A stretch of DNA of 64,000 nt, taken from positions 90,434 through 154,433 of the forward strand of contig JAWKWA010000011.1 of assembly GCA_041397765.1 (NCBI GenBank). The letters run 5' to 3'. The translations under genes were made by a program, and so were the position numbers. Under the pieces are notes generated by a model that was not told where the DNA came from, made no database searches, and saw only the letters and a list, made by a program, of their open reading frames with translations. This document shows, piece after piece, positions 1 through 7,661 of this stretch. The stretch is from JAWKWA01 sp041397765. GTDB taxonomy: Bacteria; Pseudomonadota; Alphaproteobacteria; Rhizobiales; Hyphomicrobiaceae. Numbering within the stretch: the stretch's first letter is position 1; the number at the start of each line of letters is the position of its first letter.

Positions 1-530
1 TGCGCGCCATAGAGCGCCGTGACGAGATCGGCGACGGATGTGCCAACCTTCATCGGCGGTCCGGCCGGATCGCCGGTGATGTCCATGATCCCGGACGCAC
101 CCTGCACGATGAGATCATATCCCGGCCGGTCGCGCTCGGGCCCTGTCGTGCCAAAGCCCGAGATCGAGCAGTAGACGATGCGCGGGTTCCATCCCGACAC
201 CGTCTCGTAGTCGAGGCCGAGCCGGTCGGCGGCACCGGGACGGAAATTCTCGATGAGAACGTCCGAGCGCTCGATCAGGGACTTGAGGATCGGCAGCGCC
301 GCCTTCGCCTTCAGATTGAGCGCAAGGCTGCGTTTGCTGCGATTGACCGAGAGATAATAGGCAGCCTCGCCCGCGACGAAGGGCGGCCCGAAGGCCCGCG
401 TGTCATCGCCGTGCTCGGGTTCCTCGACCTTGATGACGTCGGCCCCCATATCGCCGAGCTGCATGGTGCAGAACGGCCCCGACACCACCCGCGAGAGATC
501 GAGCACCCTGATGTCGTCGAGCGGCTTCAT
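1..530 (-). CDS. CaiB/BaiF-type CoA transferase, 3' end outside window
   Basis: Class III CoA transferase, which moves CoA between carboxylic acids through an aspartyl-CoA intermediate in the cytoplasm. The N-terminus reads MKPLDDIRVLDLSRVVSGPF and continues with LGDMGADVIKVEE, the usual opening of the family. The Asp in GTSVADLVT, at about window positions 27-29, aligns with the catalytic Asp. Only about 176 residues of a usual 380-400 are present because the gene runs off the left edge. The ATG at 528-530 has GGAGG just upstream; a second ATG at 555-557 overlaps the stop of the upstream HAD gene. It is the last visible gene of a tautomerase-HAD-CoA transferase operon. The substrate is unknown; CaiB is only one member of a broad family. 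Confidence 0.85.
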   Translation of the reverse strand, partial: MKPLDDIRVLDLSRVVSGPFCTMQLGDMGADVIKVEEPEHGDDTRAFGPPFVAGEAAYYLSVNRSKRSLALNLKAKAALPILKSLIERSDVLIENFRPGAADRLGLDYETVSGWNPRIVYCSISGFGTTGPERDRPGYDLIVQGASGIMDITGDPAGPPMKVGTSVADLVTALYGA

Positions 531-556
531 CGCCTCCGCACCTTCCCCCGCGCGCA

Positions 557-1279
557 TCACGCCAGCGCGTCGGCCAGCTCCTTCAGGTTGTCGACCACGA
601 GATGCGGCATGTAGGGCGTGTCCTCGTAGGGCCTGCCGCGACGGTTGATATAGGCGCCCTTCATGCCCTGTGCCTGGGCACCGATGCAATCGAAGGCATG
701 ATTGGCGACATGCATGATGCGACCGATGTCGGTCTTGAGGATGCTGGCCGCCTTCCGGTAGCTCGCCAGATGCGGCTTGAAATAACCCGAGGTCGCGATC
801 GAGATGTAGTCGTCGAACGGATAGCCGATATGGGGCCGCGCATTCTCGAGCATGTCGGCATCGCCGTTCGAGAGGATGACGAGCTTGTAGCGCTTGTGCA
901 GCCGCGCCAGCGCCTCGCGGGCATCGGGAAACGGCTTCAGCTTCTCGATCTCCGAGACGAGCCACTTCACTTCGTCCTGCGTGTGATCGATCCCCGCCCG
1001 CTCGAGTGTCAGCGTCACCGCCCTGCGTCCGATCTCGCGATAGGGCGTGTGGCCGCGATCGATCAGCGCATCGATCATCGAGTTCTCGAAATGCGTGCGC
1101 CGCCACCAGGTGACGAAGGAGTTCGGATTGCCCCGCCAGCCCTTGTCTTTCAGATAGGGCGTGGCGATGTCCGTCAGCCCCTTCTGCATGTCGACGATGG
1201 TTCCATAGAGATCGAATGTCAGCACCTCGACGCTCGACTTGAGCTCGATGGCCGACATGGTTCCGACCGGAATGGGCAT
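557..1279 (-). CDS. HAD hydrolase, haloacid dehalogenase type II-like
   Basis: 240-residue HAD-superfamily hydrolase. The nucleophile motif FDLYGT is near residue 20, motif II ILSNGD near 130, the lysine region YFKPHLASYRKA near 155 and the acidic motif HVANHAFDCIGA near 180. This arrangement matches the (S)-2-haloacid dehalogenase branch, which hydrolyses carbon-halogen or sometimes phosphate bonds in the cytoplasm. The ATG at 1277-1279 is preceded by AGAGGAG, which overlaps the stop of the tautomerase gene, so the two are translationally close. The real substrate cannot be read from sequence; neighbours that process acyl-CoA and cyclic amides suggest it removes a side product. Confidence 0.85.
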   Translation of the reverse strand: MPIPVGTMSAIELKSSVEVLTFDLYGTIVDMQKGLTDIATPYLKDKGWRGNPNSFVTWWRRTHFENSMIDALIDRGHTPYREIGRRAVTLTLERAGIDHTQDEVKWLVSEIEKLKPFPDAREALARLHKRYKLVILSNGDADMLENARPHIGYPFDDYISIATSGYFKPHLASYRKAASILKTDIGRIMHVANHAFDCIGAQAQGMKGAYINRRGRPYEDTPYMPHLVVDNLKELADALA

Positions 1280-1290
1280 GCGCGGCTCCT

Positions 1291-1683
1291 CTAGATGTCG
1301 ACCTTGTAGGAAAGCTTGATCTCGTCGCCCGGCTCGCCCATCAGGCCCCAGGCGTGACGAGGCTGCTCGGAGATGATCACGTCGATGTCGCGCGGCGCGA
1401 TGCCGGTCGCCGCCGGTATGCGCTGGTAGATCTGCCGCACGACCTCCTTCAGCGCCTCCTTGCTGCGCCCCTGGAACGTCTCGATCTCGATGATCGTGTA
1501 GCGCTCCGACCGCTCGTGCGCCGGAAAGATGAAATCCTCCCGCGCCATCGGGAAGAAGCGCTGCAGGCGACGCTCGCGCGGGAACTGCAGACCGATCGAG
1601 ATCGCCTCGTTGAGGGCGTCCGACAGCTTCTCGCGCACCGGCACCAGATGCTCGCGGATTCCGTAGACCTTGGCCTGGGGCAC
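1291..1683 (-). CDS. tautomerase family protein (4-oxalocrotonate tautomerase type)
   Basis: 130-residue tautomerase-like protein. The start chosen is GTG at 1681-1683 because it leaves Pro directly after the initiator residue (MPQAKVYGIREHL), and this Pro is the general base in the superfamily. GGGAGGA lies 5-12 bases upstream of it. The later segment TGIAPRDIDVIISEQPRHAW and the C-terminus KLSYKVDI fit the Tautomerase_2-like group. It is the first gene of the minus-strand operon and diverges from hyuBA across a short promoter region with a 12-base palindrome. The family interconverts keto and enol forms; the substrate here is unknown. Confidence 0.8.
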   Translation of the reverse strand: MPQAKVYGIREHLVPVREKLSDALNEAISIGLQFPRERRLQRFFPMAREDFIFPAHERSERYTIIEIETFQGRSKEALKEVVRQIYQRIPAATGIAPRDIDVIISEQPRHAWGLMGEPGDEIKLSYKVDI

Positions 1684-1739
1684 CCTCGTCCTCCCTGGGT
1701 TCGCTCGCCGACGCCCGAGCTTGACCTTGCACATTGTCG

Positions 1740-1751
1740 TTTGTATACAAA
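1740..1751. promoter_or_regulatory. perfect 12-bp palindrome TTTGTATACAAA, probable GntR/FCD-type operator
   Basis: The sequence TTTGTATACAAA is an exact inverted repeat lying between the tautomerase start (1683) and the hyuB start (1768). Operators with a TTGTATACAA-like core are known for FCD-type GntR regulators. Its position can serve both divergent operons, and it lies 17 bases before hyuB, suiting repression. No regulator gene is adjacent, so the cognate protein is either elsewhere or one of the GntR proteins later in the window, whose own sites look different. Confidence 0.6.
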
Positions 1752-1767
1752 ATCCATTCGCGCTGCA

Positions 1768-3714
1768 ATGGAGTCGAGCGTGGGACGGGAAAACCGGGCC
1801 AAGCAGGAGCGGCGAGCCGGACTTGCGACGGGCGCCATCATCATCGAGGCGCTCTCTGCGATCGTGCGCGAGATGCGCCGTTCCATGGTGCGATCCTCCT
1901 ACAGCTCGATCATCTACGAGGGCTACGACTTCTCCTGCGTGCTGCTGGACGGCGCCGGACGCCTCGTCGCCGAGTCGGGCGAGGACCATCCCTTCCACCT
2001 CATTCCCGTCGCCGGTGCCGTCGAGGGGGCCGCGCGTCTCCACGGCACCATCGCAGCAGACGAGATCCTGCTGCACAACGATCCCTATTCCGGCGGCACG
2101 CATCTGAACGACGTGGCCGTCATCTGGCCGGTCACCATCTCCGGCGCCCGCCTCTTCCATATCGTCGTGCGATCGCATTGGGGCGATGTCGGCGGCATGA
2201 CGCCCGGCTCGCTGAACGGGGCGGCCACCGAGATCATCCAGGAAGGTCTGCGCCTCGACTATCTGCGGCTCCCGCGCAATGGCACATCGGAGCTGCTGCG
2301 CATGATTTTCGACAATGTCCGCGCCACCCGGGAGGCCGTCGCCGACTTCGACACCGTGCTCGGCATCTGCCGCGTCGCCGAGCGGCGCCTCGCCGATTGC
2401 GTGAGGAAATACGGCGCCGACACCATTGCGGCCGGCATCGAGGACGCCCTCGACGGCGCCGAGCGGCGGCTGAGATCGGCCATCGCCGAGCTGCCTGCCG
2501 GCGTCTATCGACACACCGCCTATCTCGACGGCAATGCCGCCACGCCGCATCCCCTGACCGTCAAGGTTGCACTGACCATCGAGGGCGATGGCCTGCACGC
2601 CGATTTCACCGGCTCCTCGCAGCAGGTGCCCGCACCGTTGAACGCCGGCCCCGCCATCGCGCCGACATCGGTGCTCACCGTCGTCAAATCGTTCCTCGAT
2701 CCCCGCGGCGCCATCAACTCCGGCACCTTGCGTGCCATCCGCGTCACCGCGCCGGAGGGCACGATCGTCCATGCCAAGCGGCCCGCACCGTGCGGCGGAC
2801 TGAACGAGGTGCGCTTCGCCTGCGACGCCGCCATCATGGGCGCGCTCGGCCAGGTCATACCCGAGCGGATGACGGGCGATGTGCGCGGCACCTCCAACCA
2901 CACCTATATCGGCAGCAGCGATTTCATCTTCTACGAATATCCCTCGGGCGGCACGGGCGGCTTTTCCGGTGGCGACGGCAACGCCGCCGTGCGCGCGTTC
3001 AACGAGGGAGAGAATGTCTCGATCCAGTCGGCGGAGGTTGTCGAGGCGATCTACCCGCTGCGCATCCGCCGCAACGAGATCCGCGTCGACAGCGGCGGAG
3101 CCGGACGCTTCCGCGGCGGCTGCGGACTGGTGCGCGAGATCGAGGTGCTCGGCCGCGACGCGCGTCTCTCGGTGCTCTCCGACCGCAACATCATTCCACC
3201 CGCCGGCGTCAATGGCGGACTGTCGGGCGCGGCCAATCGCTATCGGGTGCGGCGTGACGGCGCAACGATCGAGCCCTCCGCATTTCCCGGCAAGGTGGCG
3301 AATTTTCCCCTGAGGTCCGGCGACATCGTCGCCGTCGAAAGCTCCGGCGGCGGCGGCTACGGCGATCCGCTCAAGCGGGATCCCGCGGCGCTCGCCTCCG
3401 ATCTCGCCGACGGCTATGTGACCGAGGCCGGCCGAGCGCGATATGAGGCGTCGCCACTCGTTCTCGACGCACGCGCCGATTCCAGCCTCGCCGGCAATGC
3501 CGTGCGACTGTCGCCTGCAACCGCTGCCAGGCTCGGTGCCAAGGAAGGCGACCTCGTCGAGCTGCTCCGCGAGCTTGGGCCTTCGATCCGCCTGTGGGTG
3601 GTCGATACGCGTGCTGCCGCCGTCCCCGACGCGATCATCGTCCCCGCCGTCTCCGGCCTTGCCGGATGCGTCCGCGTCCAGCTTCTCTCCGATCCTGGCA
3701 GACGCGATGACTGA
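1768..3714 (+). CDS. hyuB: hydantoinase B / 5-oxoprolinase-type subunit
   Basis: 648-residue HyuB-family protein, the partner of HyuA in ATP-dependent N-methylhydantoinase, oxoprolinase and acetone carboxylase-like enzymes. Family features are SSYSSIIYEGYDFSC near residue 50, HNDPYSGGTHLNDV near 110, RSHWGDVGGMTPGS near 135, GGTGGFSGGDGN near 395 and SSGGGGYGDPL near 530. The ATG at 1768 has no clear Shine-Dalgarno; an in-frame GTG at 1780 is preceded by TGGAG and is an alternative. The stop overlaps the hyuA start by eight bases, showing translational coupling. The order B then A and the divergent CoA transferase/HAD/tautomerase genes point to catabolism of a cyclic amide or related acid; the exact substrate is open. 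Confidence 0.9.
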   Translation: MESSVGRENRAKQERRAGLATGAIIIEALSAIVREMRRSMVRSSYSSIIYEGYDFSCVLLDGAGRLVAESGEDHPFHLIPVAGAVEGAARLHGTIAADEILLHNDPYSGGTHLNDVAVIWPVTISGARLFHIVVRSHWGDVGGMTPGSLNGAATEIIQEGLRLDYLRLPRNGTSELLRMIFDNVRATREAVADFDTVLGICRVAERRLADCVRKYGADTIAAGIEDALDGAERRLRSAIAELPAGVYRHTAYLDGNAATPHPLTVKVALTIEGDGLHADFTGSSQQVPAPLNAGPAIAPTSVLTVVKSFLDPRGAINSGTLRAIRVTAPEGTIVHAKRPAPCGGLNEVRFACDAAIMGALGQVIPERMTGDVRGTSNHTYIGSSDFIFYEYPSGGTGGFSGGDGNAAVRAFNEGENVSIQSAEVVEAIYPLRIRRNEIRVDSGGAGRFRGGCGLVREIEVLGRDARLSVLSDRNIIPPAGVNGGLSGAANRYRVRRDGATIEPSAFPGKVANFPLRSGDIVAVESSGGGGYGDPLKRDPAALASDLADGYVTEAGRARYEASPLVLDARADSSLAGNAVRLSPATAARLGAKEGDLVELLRELGPSIRLWVVDTRAAAVPDAIIVPAVSGLAGCVRVQLLSDPGRRDD

Positions 3715-5737
3715 TCCGCAACGCTACCTGATCGGCATCGACGTCGGCGGCACCTTTACCGACATCATCGTGCTCGACCGCACCAGCGGCCGGACACACG
3801 CAGCCAAAGTCTCCTCCGATCGCGCCGAGCCAGAGCGCGCCGTGCTCGAGGGCATCACCAAGGCCGGCGTGCCCGCCGACGACATCGCGCTCATCGTTCA
3901 CGGCACCACGGTTGCGACCAACGCACTCCTCGAGCGGCGTGGCGCACGCACGGCGCTCGTCACCACCGCCGGCTTCCGCGACGTGTTGGAGCTCGGCCGC
4001 ACCACGCGCCTCGTTCCCGGCACGCTGTACGATCCCTATTTCCGCCGGCCATCCCCTCTCGTGCCGCGTCGCCATCGCCGCGTCGTCACGGAGCGCATCC
4101 TGGCCGACGGCTCGGTCGAGACCCCGCTCGATACCGCCGCCCTCGAGACACTCGCCCGCGAGCTCGCCGCCGAGGGGATCGAGTCGGTCGCCGTCGGCTT
4201 CCTCAACAGCTTCCGCAATCCCGCGCACGAGAACGAGGCCGCAGGCATCCTGTCGCGCCACTTCGCCTTCGTCACCATCTCGACCGGCGTGCTCAACGAG
4301 ATCCGCGAGTTCGAGCGCTTCTCCGCCGCGGCCATCAACGCCTATGTCATGCCCGTCATGGCCCGCTACACCGATCGCCTGAGACAGACCGTCAAGCTCC
4401 GCTATCGCAATGCCGGCTTCTACACCATCGGCTCGAATGGCGGCCTCCTTTCGGCGGGCGACGTCGCGGCGCAGCCGGTGCGCACGATTCTCTCGGGTCC
4501 CGCCGCCGGTATCGCCGCCTCGATCGATCTCGGTCAAACGATCGGCGCCACCAATCTCATCACCTATGACATGGGCGGAACCAGCACGGATGTGGCACTC
4601 ATTGCCGACGGCGTGTTCCCGCTGAAACGCGAGACACTGCTCGAAGGAATGGTGGTGCGCGTGCCCCAGCTCGACATCCACACCGTCGGCGCAGGCGGCG
4701 GCAGCATCGCACGCCTCGATTCGGGCGGACTTCTCCATGTCGGCCCCGAAAGCGCCGGCGCCTCGCCGGGCCCCGCCTGCTACGGTCGCGGCGGCACACT
4801 CGCGACCGTCACGGACGCCAATGTCGTGCTCGGCCGCCTTGGTGGCGATCAGGAACTCGGTGGCACTTTGCGCATCGACAGGCATGCCGCCGAGCGCGCC
4901 CTCGCCATGCTCGCTTCGGCAGCAGGCTTGAGCGCGCGCGAGATGGCCGCCGCAATTCTCGAGATCGCGGTTGCCAGGATGGCGACGGCCGTCCATGAGA
5001 TCTCCGTCGCGCGCGGCCATGATCCCCGCGAATTCGCGCTGCTTTGCTACGGCGGGGCGGGCCCGCTCCACGCTGCGCTCGTCGCCGACGAGCTCGGCAT
5101 CGGCGAGGTGATCGTGCCGCCGGCACCAGGCGCATTCTCGGCACGCGGCGCCCTGTCCTCCGCTCTCTCCAAGGACCGTTCGGCGACGGTGCTGCTGCCG
5201 CTCGATGCCGATAAGCTCGCAACGGTCTGGACCTTGATGGACGGGCTTGCCGCCGATCTGGCCGACAGCTTCGCGGCCGAAGGACTTTCGCCCGCTCACC
5301 TCATCGTCGAATGCCAGCTCGATCTGCGCTATCGCGGCCAGGCCCACGAGCTGACCGTGACGTTACCGCGTGGCGGAGAGATCGCCACGCTCGTCGAATT
5401 GTTCGAGATCCAGTTCGAGCGCGAGTTCGGCCGCCGCGATCGGGGTCGAGGCATCGAGATCGTCAACCTGCGCGCGGTCGCGACGCTGCCGAGCCGGAAG
5501 CCGGCATGGCAGCCGGCGGTGCCGCCGACGGAGAATGCGCAGCCGATCACGCGTGAGCTGATGGTGTCGGGAGTGATGCGCTCCTGCCCGGTCTGGCGGC
5601 GCGAGGATCTGCGAGGCGAGCCGCTCGCCGGTCCCCTCGTCGTCGAGGAGATGTCGGCGACAACCTATCTGCCGCCGGGCTGGACCCTCTCGATCGGGCG
5701 CGCCGGTGAGTTGCGCCTCACGAGGTCGAACCGCTGA
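3707..5737 (+). CDS. hyuA: hydantoinase A / 5-oxoprolinase-type ATPase subunit
   Basis: 676-residue HyuA-family subunit with an actin/hexokinase-type ATPase fold. IGIDVGGTFTDIIVLD at residues 9-24 is the phosphate-binding loop. HGTTVATNALLERRGART near 65, NGGLLSAGDVAAQPVRT near 245, GGTSTDVALIADG near 287 and GAGGGSIARLD near 325 are family signatures. The length fits full HyuA proteins of 650-700 residues. Together with HyuB it should couple ATP hydrolysis to opening of a lactam or hydantoin ring in the cytoplasm. The ATG at 3707 lies inside the 3' end of hyuB. Family membership is certain; substrate is not. Confidence 0.9.
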   Translation: MTDPQRYLIGIDVGGTFTDIIVLDRTSGRTHAAKVSSDRAEPERAVLEGITKAGVPADDIALIVHGTTVATNALLERRGARTALVTTAGFRDVLELGRTTRLVPGTLYDPYFRRPSPLVPRRHRRVVTERILADGSVETPLDTAALETLARELAAEGIESVAVGFLNSFRNPAHENEAAGILSRHFAFVTISTGVLNEIREFERFSAAAINAYVMPVMARYTDRLRQTVKLRYRNAGFYTIGSNGGLLSAGDVAAQPVRTILSGPAAGIAASIDLGQTIGATNLITYDMGGTSTDVALIADGVFPLKRETLLEGMVVRVPQLDIHTVGAGGGSIARLDSGGLLHVGPESAGASPGPACYGRGGTLATVTDANVVLGRLGGDQELGGTLRIDRHAAERALAMLASAAGLSAREMAAAILEIAVARMATAVHEISVARGHDPREFALLCYGGAGPLHAALVADELGIGEVIVPPAPGAFSARGALSSALSKDRSATVLLPLDADKLATVWTLMDGLAADLADSFAAEGLSPAHLIVECQLDLRYRGQAHELTVTLPRGGEIATLVELFEIQFEREFGRRDRGRGIEIVNLRAVATLPSRKPAWQPAVPPTENAQPITRELMVSGVMRSCPVWRREDLRGEPLAGPLVVEEMSATTYLPPGWTLSIGRAGELRLTRSNR

Positions 5738-5930
5738 CCCCGGCCGCCTTGCCGCCGTCGAGCTGACAAGCGCAACATCGAACGAGCCGGGGTGCCCGAG
5801 CAGCAAGCCGGCATCGGCGCGCACCGAACCCTGATTGCCGAGTTGGAAGCACCGCAGCCGTCACGGGACGCCGACCCCCAGCTCTGAGGTTGCGGGTAAC
5901 CATCCCGTTGCGGCCACTTCCGGCCCAGCC

Positions 5931-6710
5931 TCAGCCCTTGGACGCCTGCTCCTCGACATAGTGTGCGAAGCGCTCGAGGATCGCCTGCCAGCCTTGACGC
6001 TGCTGCTCGATCGAGTGGGCGGGCTCGCTGTCGAATGTGACGCGCACGGTGACCTTGCCCTCGCCCGGCCGGAACTCGACCTCGGCCTTGCGATCTCCGA
6101 ATGAATATTCGATGCGCTCGTGCGTCACGATCCGCGTATAGGTGCCGGCGAAGTCGAAGCCGACACTGCCGTCCTTCGCCTCCATGCGCGAGGAGAAATC
6201 GCCGCCCTCGCGCAAGTCGACCGAGGCAGCCGTCGTGTGCCAGTCGTCGGAGGCCGCATTCCACTTCATGATGTCCTCGGGCGTCGTATAGGCGTGCCAG
6301 ACGTTATCGATCGGCGCGGCGACGCGCGTCTCCACGCTGATGCGCGGCCGCTCCGCCGGAATCGGCAGGATCGGCATCACCTCGACCATCTCGCCGGGGA
6401 AGATCGAGAAATGCGGATGTCCGGCAAACAGCTTCGCAGCCGCCTCGTGCGATTGAGCCTCCACCACGCAGTACCCACTGACCTCGTTGCTGACATCGGC
6501 GATCCCCTCCGCCGAGATCCGCTTCGTCTTGCCGAGCGGACCGCCCATGCTGATGATCGCAGCCTCATGCCGGCGCACCCAGGCGTGCCAAGCCGCCATG
6601 CCCTCGCCGATCTGCTTGTTGCGCTCCTCGTCGGAGAGCGCCTTCCATTCGGCCATGCGGGGGCTCGACTTGGAGCCGAGAAAGATGGCGAGATAGGTGC
6701 TGGTGCTCAT
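5931..6710 (-). CDS. YCII-type domain fused to AHSA1/START domain
   Basis: 259-residue two-domain protein. Residues 1-115 resemble a YCII-related alpha-beta barrel (MSTSTYLAIFLGS..., GGPLGKTKRIS, GYCVVEAQSHEAAAKLFAGH). Residues 120-255 are an AHSA1-type START domain (RISVETRVAAPIDNVWHAYTTPEDIMKWN, then GWQAILERFAHYVEE at the end). AHSA1 proteins bind small hydrophobic ligands; YCII domains are often dimeric and of unknown role. The ATG at 6708-6710 was preferred over one five codons earlier. The next gene upstream is a single-domain AHSA1 protein on the same strand. No catalytic residue is diagnostic, so the function is unknown. Confidence 0.8.
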   Translation of the reverse strand: MSTSTYLAIFLGSKSSPRMAEWKALSDEERNKQIGEGMAAWHAWVRRHEAAIISMGGPLGKTKRISAEGIADVSNEVSGYCVVEAQSHEAAAKLFAGHPHFSIFPGEMVEVMPILPIPAERPRISVETRVAAPIDNVWHAYTTPEDIMKWNAASDDWHTTAASVDLREGGDFSSRMEAKDGSVGFDFAGTYTRIVTHERIEYSFGDRKAEVEFRPGEGKVTVRVTFDSEPAHSIEQQRQGWQAILERFAHYVEEQASKG

Positions 6711-6807
6711 GGAGAGCGTCCCCAAAAGTTTGCGTTCGGATGGGATCCCGACGCCGCCCCGTCCGGCGTCGACCGACGGCAGCGTTCGAGAGTAGCGACG
6801 GCCTCGT

Positions 6808-7284
6808 TCAGCCCGGGATGTCCGGCTCGATCAGGCTCGCGAGCTGGCGCAGCGACTGCTGCCAGCCGAGATAGCAGGCCTCGGGCGGAATGGCCGGCGG
6901 AATGCCCGACTGCTCGATCTTCACGTCGGTGCCGACCGATACGGCCTTCATCTCGATCGTCACCTGCATCTCGCCGGGCAGCCCCGGATCGTCGAACCGG
7001 TCGGTGTAGCGGATGCGCGCATGCGGCACGAGTTCGAGATACTCCCCGCCGAACGAATGCGCATTGCCGGTGCTGAAATTCCTGAACGACATGCGGAACG
7101 TGCCGCCGACCTTGCCTTCGAGGCTATGGACCTCGCAGGTGAAACCGTCCGGGGGCAGCCATTTGGCCAGCGCCTCGGCCTCGATGAAGGCCCGATATAC
7201 CTTCTCCGGGCTCGTCGCGAACACTCGGTGGAGACGCACCGTGCCGGTCTCGGCGCCGCCCTCCCGGCCTGTGCTACTGCTCAT
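6808..7284 (-). CDS. AHSA1/START-domain (SRPBCC) protein
   Basis: 158-residue single-domain AHSA1-type protein: VRLHRVFATSPEKVYRAF near residue 16, AEALAKWLPPDGFTCEVH near 36, GGEYLELVPHARIRYTDRF near 75 and CYLGWQQSLRQLASLIEP at the end. The fold is a helix-grip barrel that binds small ligands; many members accompany detoxification or stress genes. The ATG at 7282-7284 has AGGGAA just upstream; the open frame reaches back another 40 codons without similarity to the family. It lies 98 bases upstream of the YCII-AHSA1 fusion on the same strand and may be co-transcribed. Confidence 0.8.
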   Translation of the reverse strand: MSSSTGREGGAETGTVRLHRVFATSPEKVYRAFIEAEALAKWLPPDGFTCEVHSLEGKVGGTFRMSFRNFSTGNAHSFGGEYLELVPHARIRYTDRFDDPGLPGEMQVTIEMKAVSVGTDVKIEQSGIPPAIPPEACYLGWQQSLRQLASLIEPDIPG

Positions 7285-7661
7285 TTCCCTGGCTCCATTG
7301 CTCGAAAGCCGGGCGACGGCTGGCCGAACCAACGGCTGGGTGCTGAAGCATTCTTCCCATCCGATAGATTCGAACCGGTGCCCCAGCTTGTTGTTTTCTT
7401 GCATTCGATCCCGACGAACCGGTGTCGATCACCGCCTTCGCCGGCACCTGCTTCGTCGGTGATTGCACTCGCTGAGTACCGCAACTGGCAAGCGCTCAGC
7501 AAGCCGCGCGGCCACGGCCGACAGCTCGTACCTTTGCCGTAAAACAGGAAAGGGCCAATGTGGTTCCATCAGGCCGCGCCGACCGCGACGCCCGGTCTTC
7601 TCCCTGCCGCCGATCGCTCGGGTCATTCGCTCGCCCCGGCCGCGCCCATGGTCCGTCCGGG
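7285..7661. other. intergenic stretch with no supported gene
   Basis: About 377 bases between the AHSA1 gene and the acyl-CoA ligase stop. Short open frames occur on both strands, but none has a family signature, a convincing ribosome binding site or codon use unlike a chance frame in GC-rich DNA. No tRNA-like fold or repeat was seen. Confidence 0.4.

Noticed and set aside
1291..2901. Long 536-residue minus-strand open frame over hyuB
   Set aside because: Only its last 130 codons are the tautomerase; the rest is an antisense shadow of hyuB without family similarity, and GTG 1683 with a good RBS is the natural start.
3635..5347. 570-residue minus-strand open frame
   Set aside because: It lies fully antisense to hyuA, has Gly/Arg/Asp-rich shadow composition and no domain.
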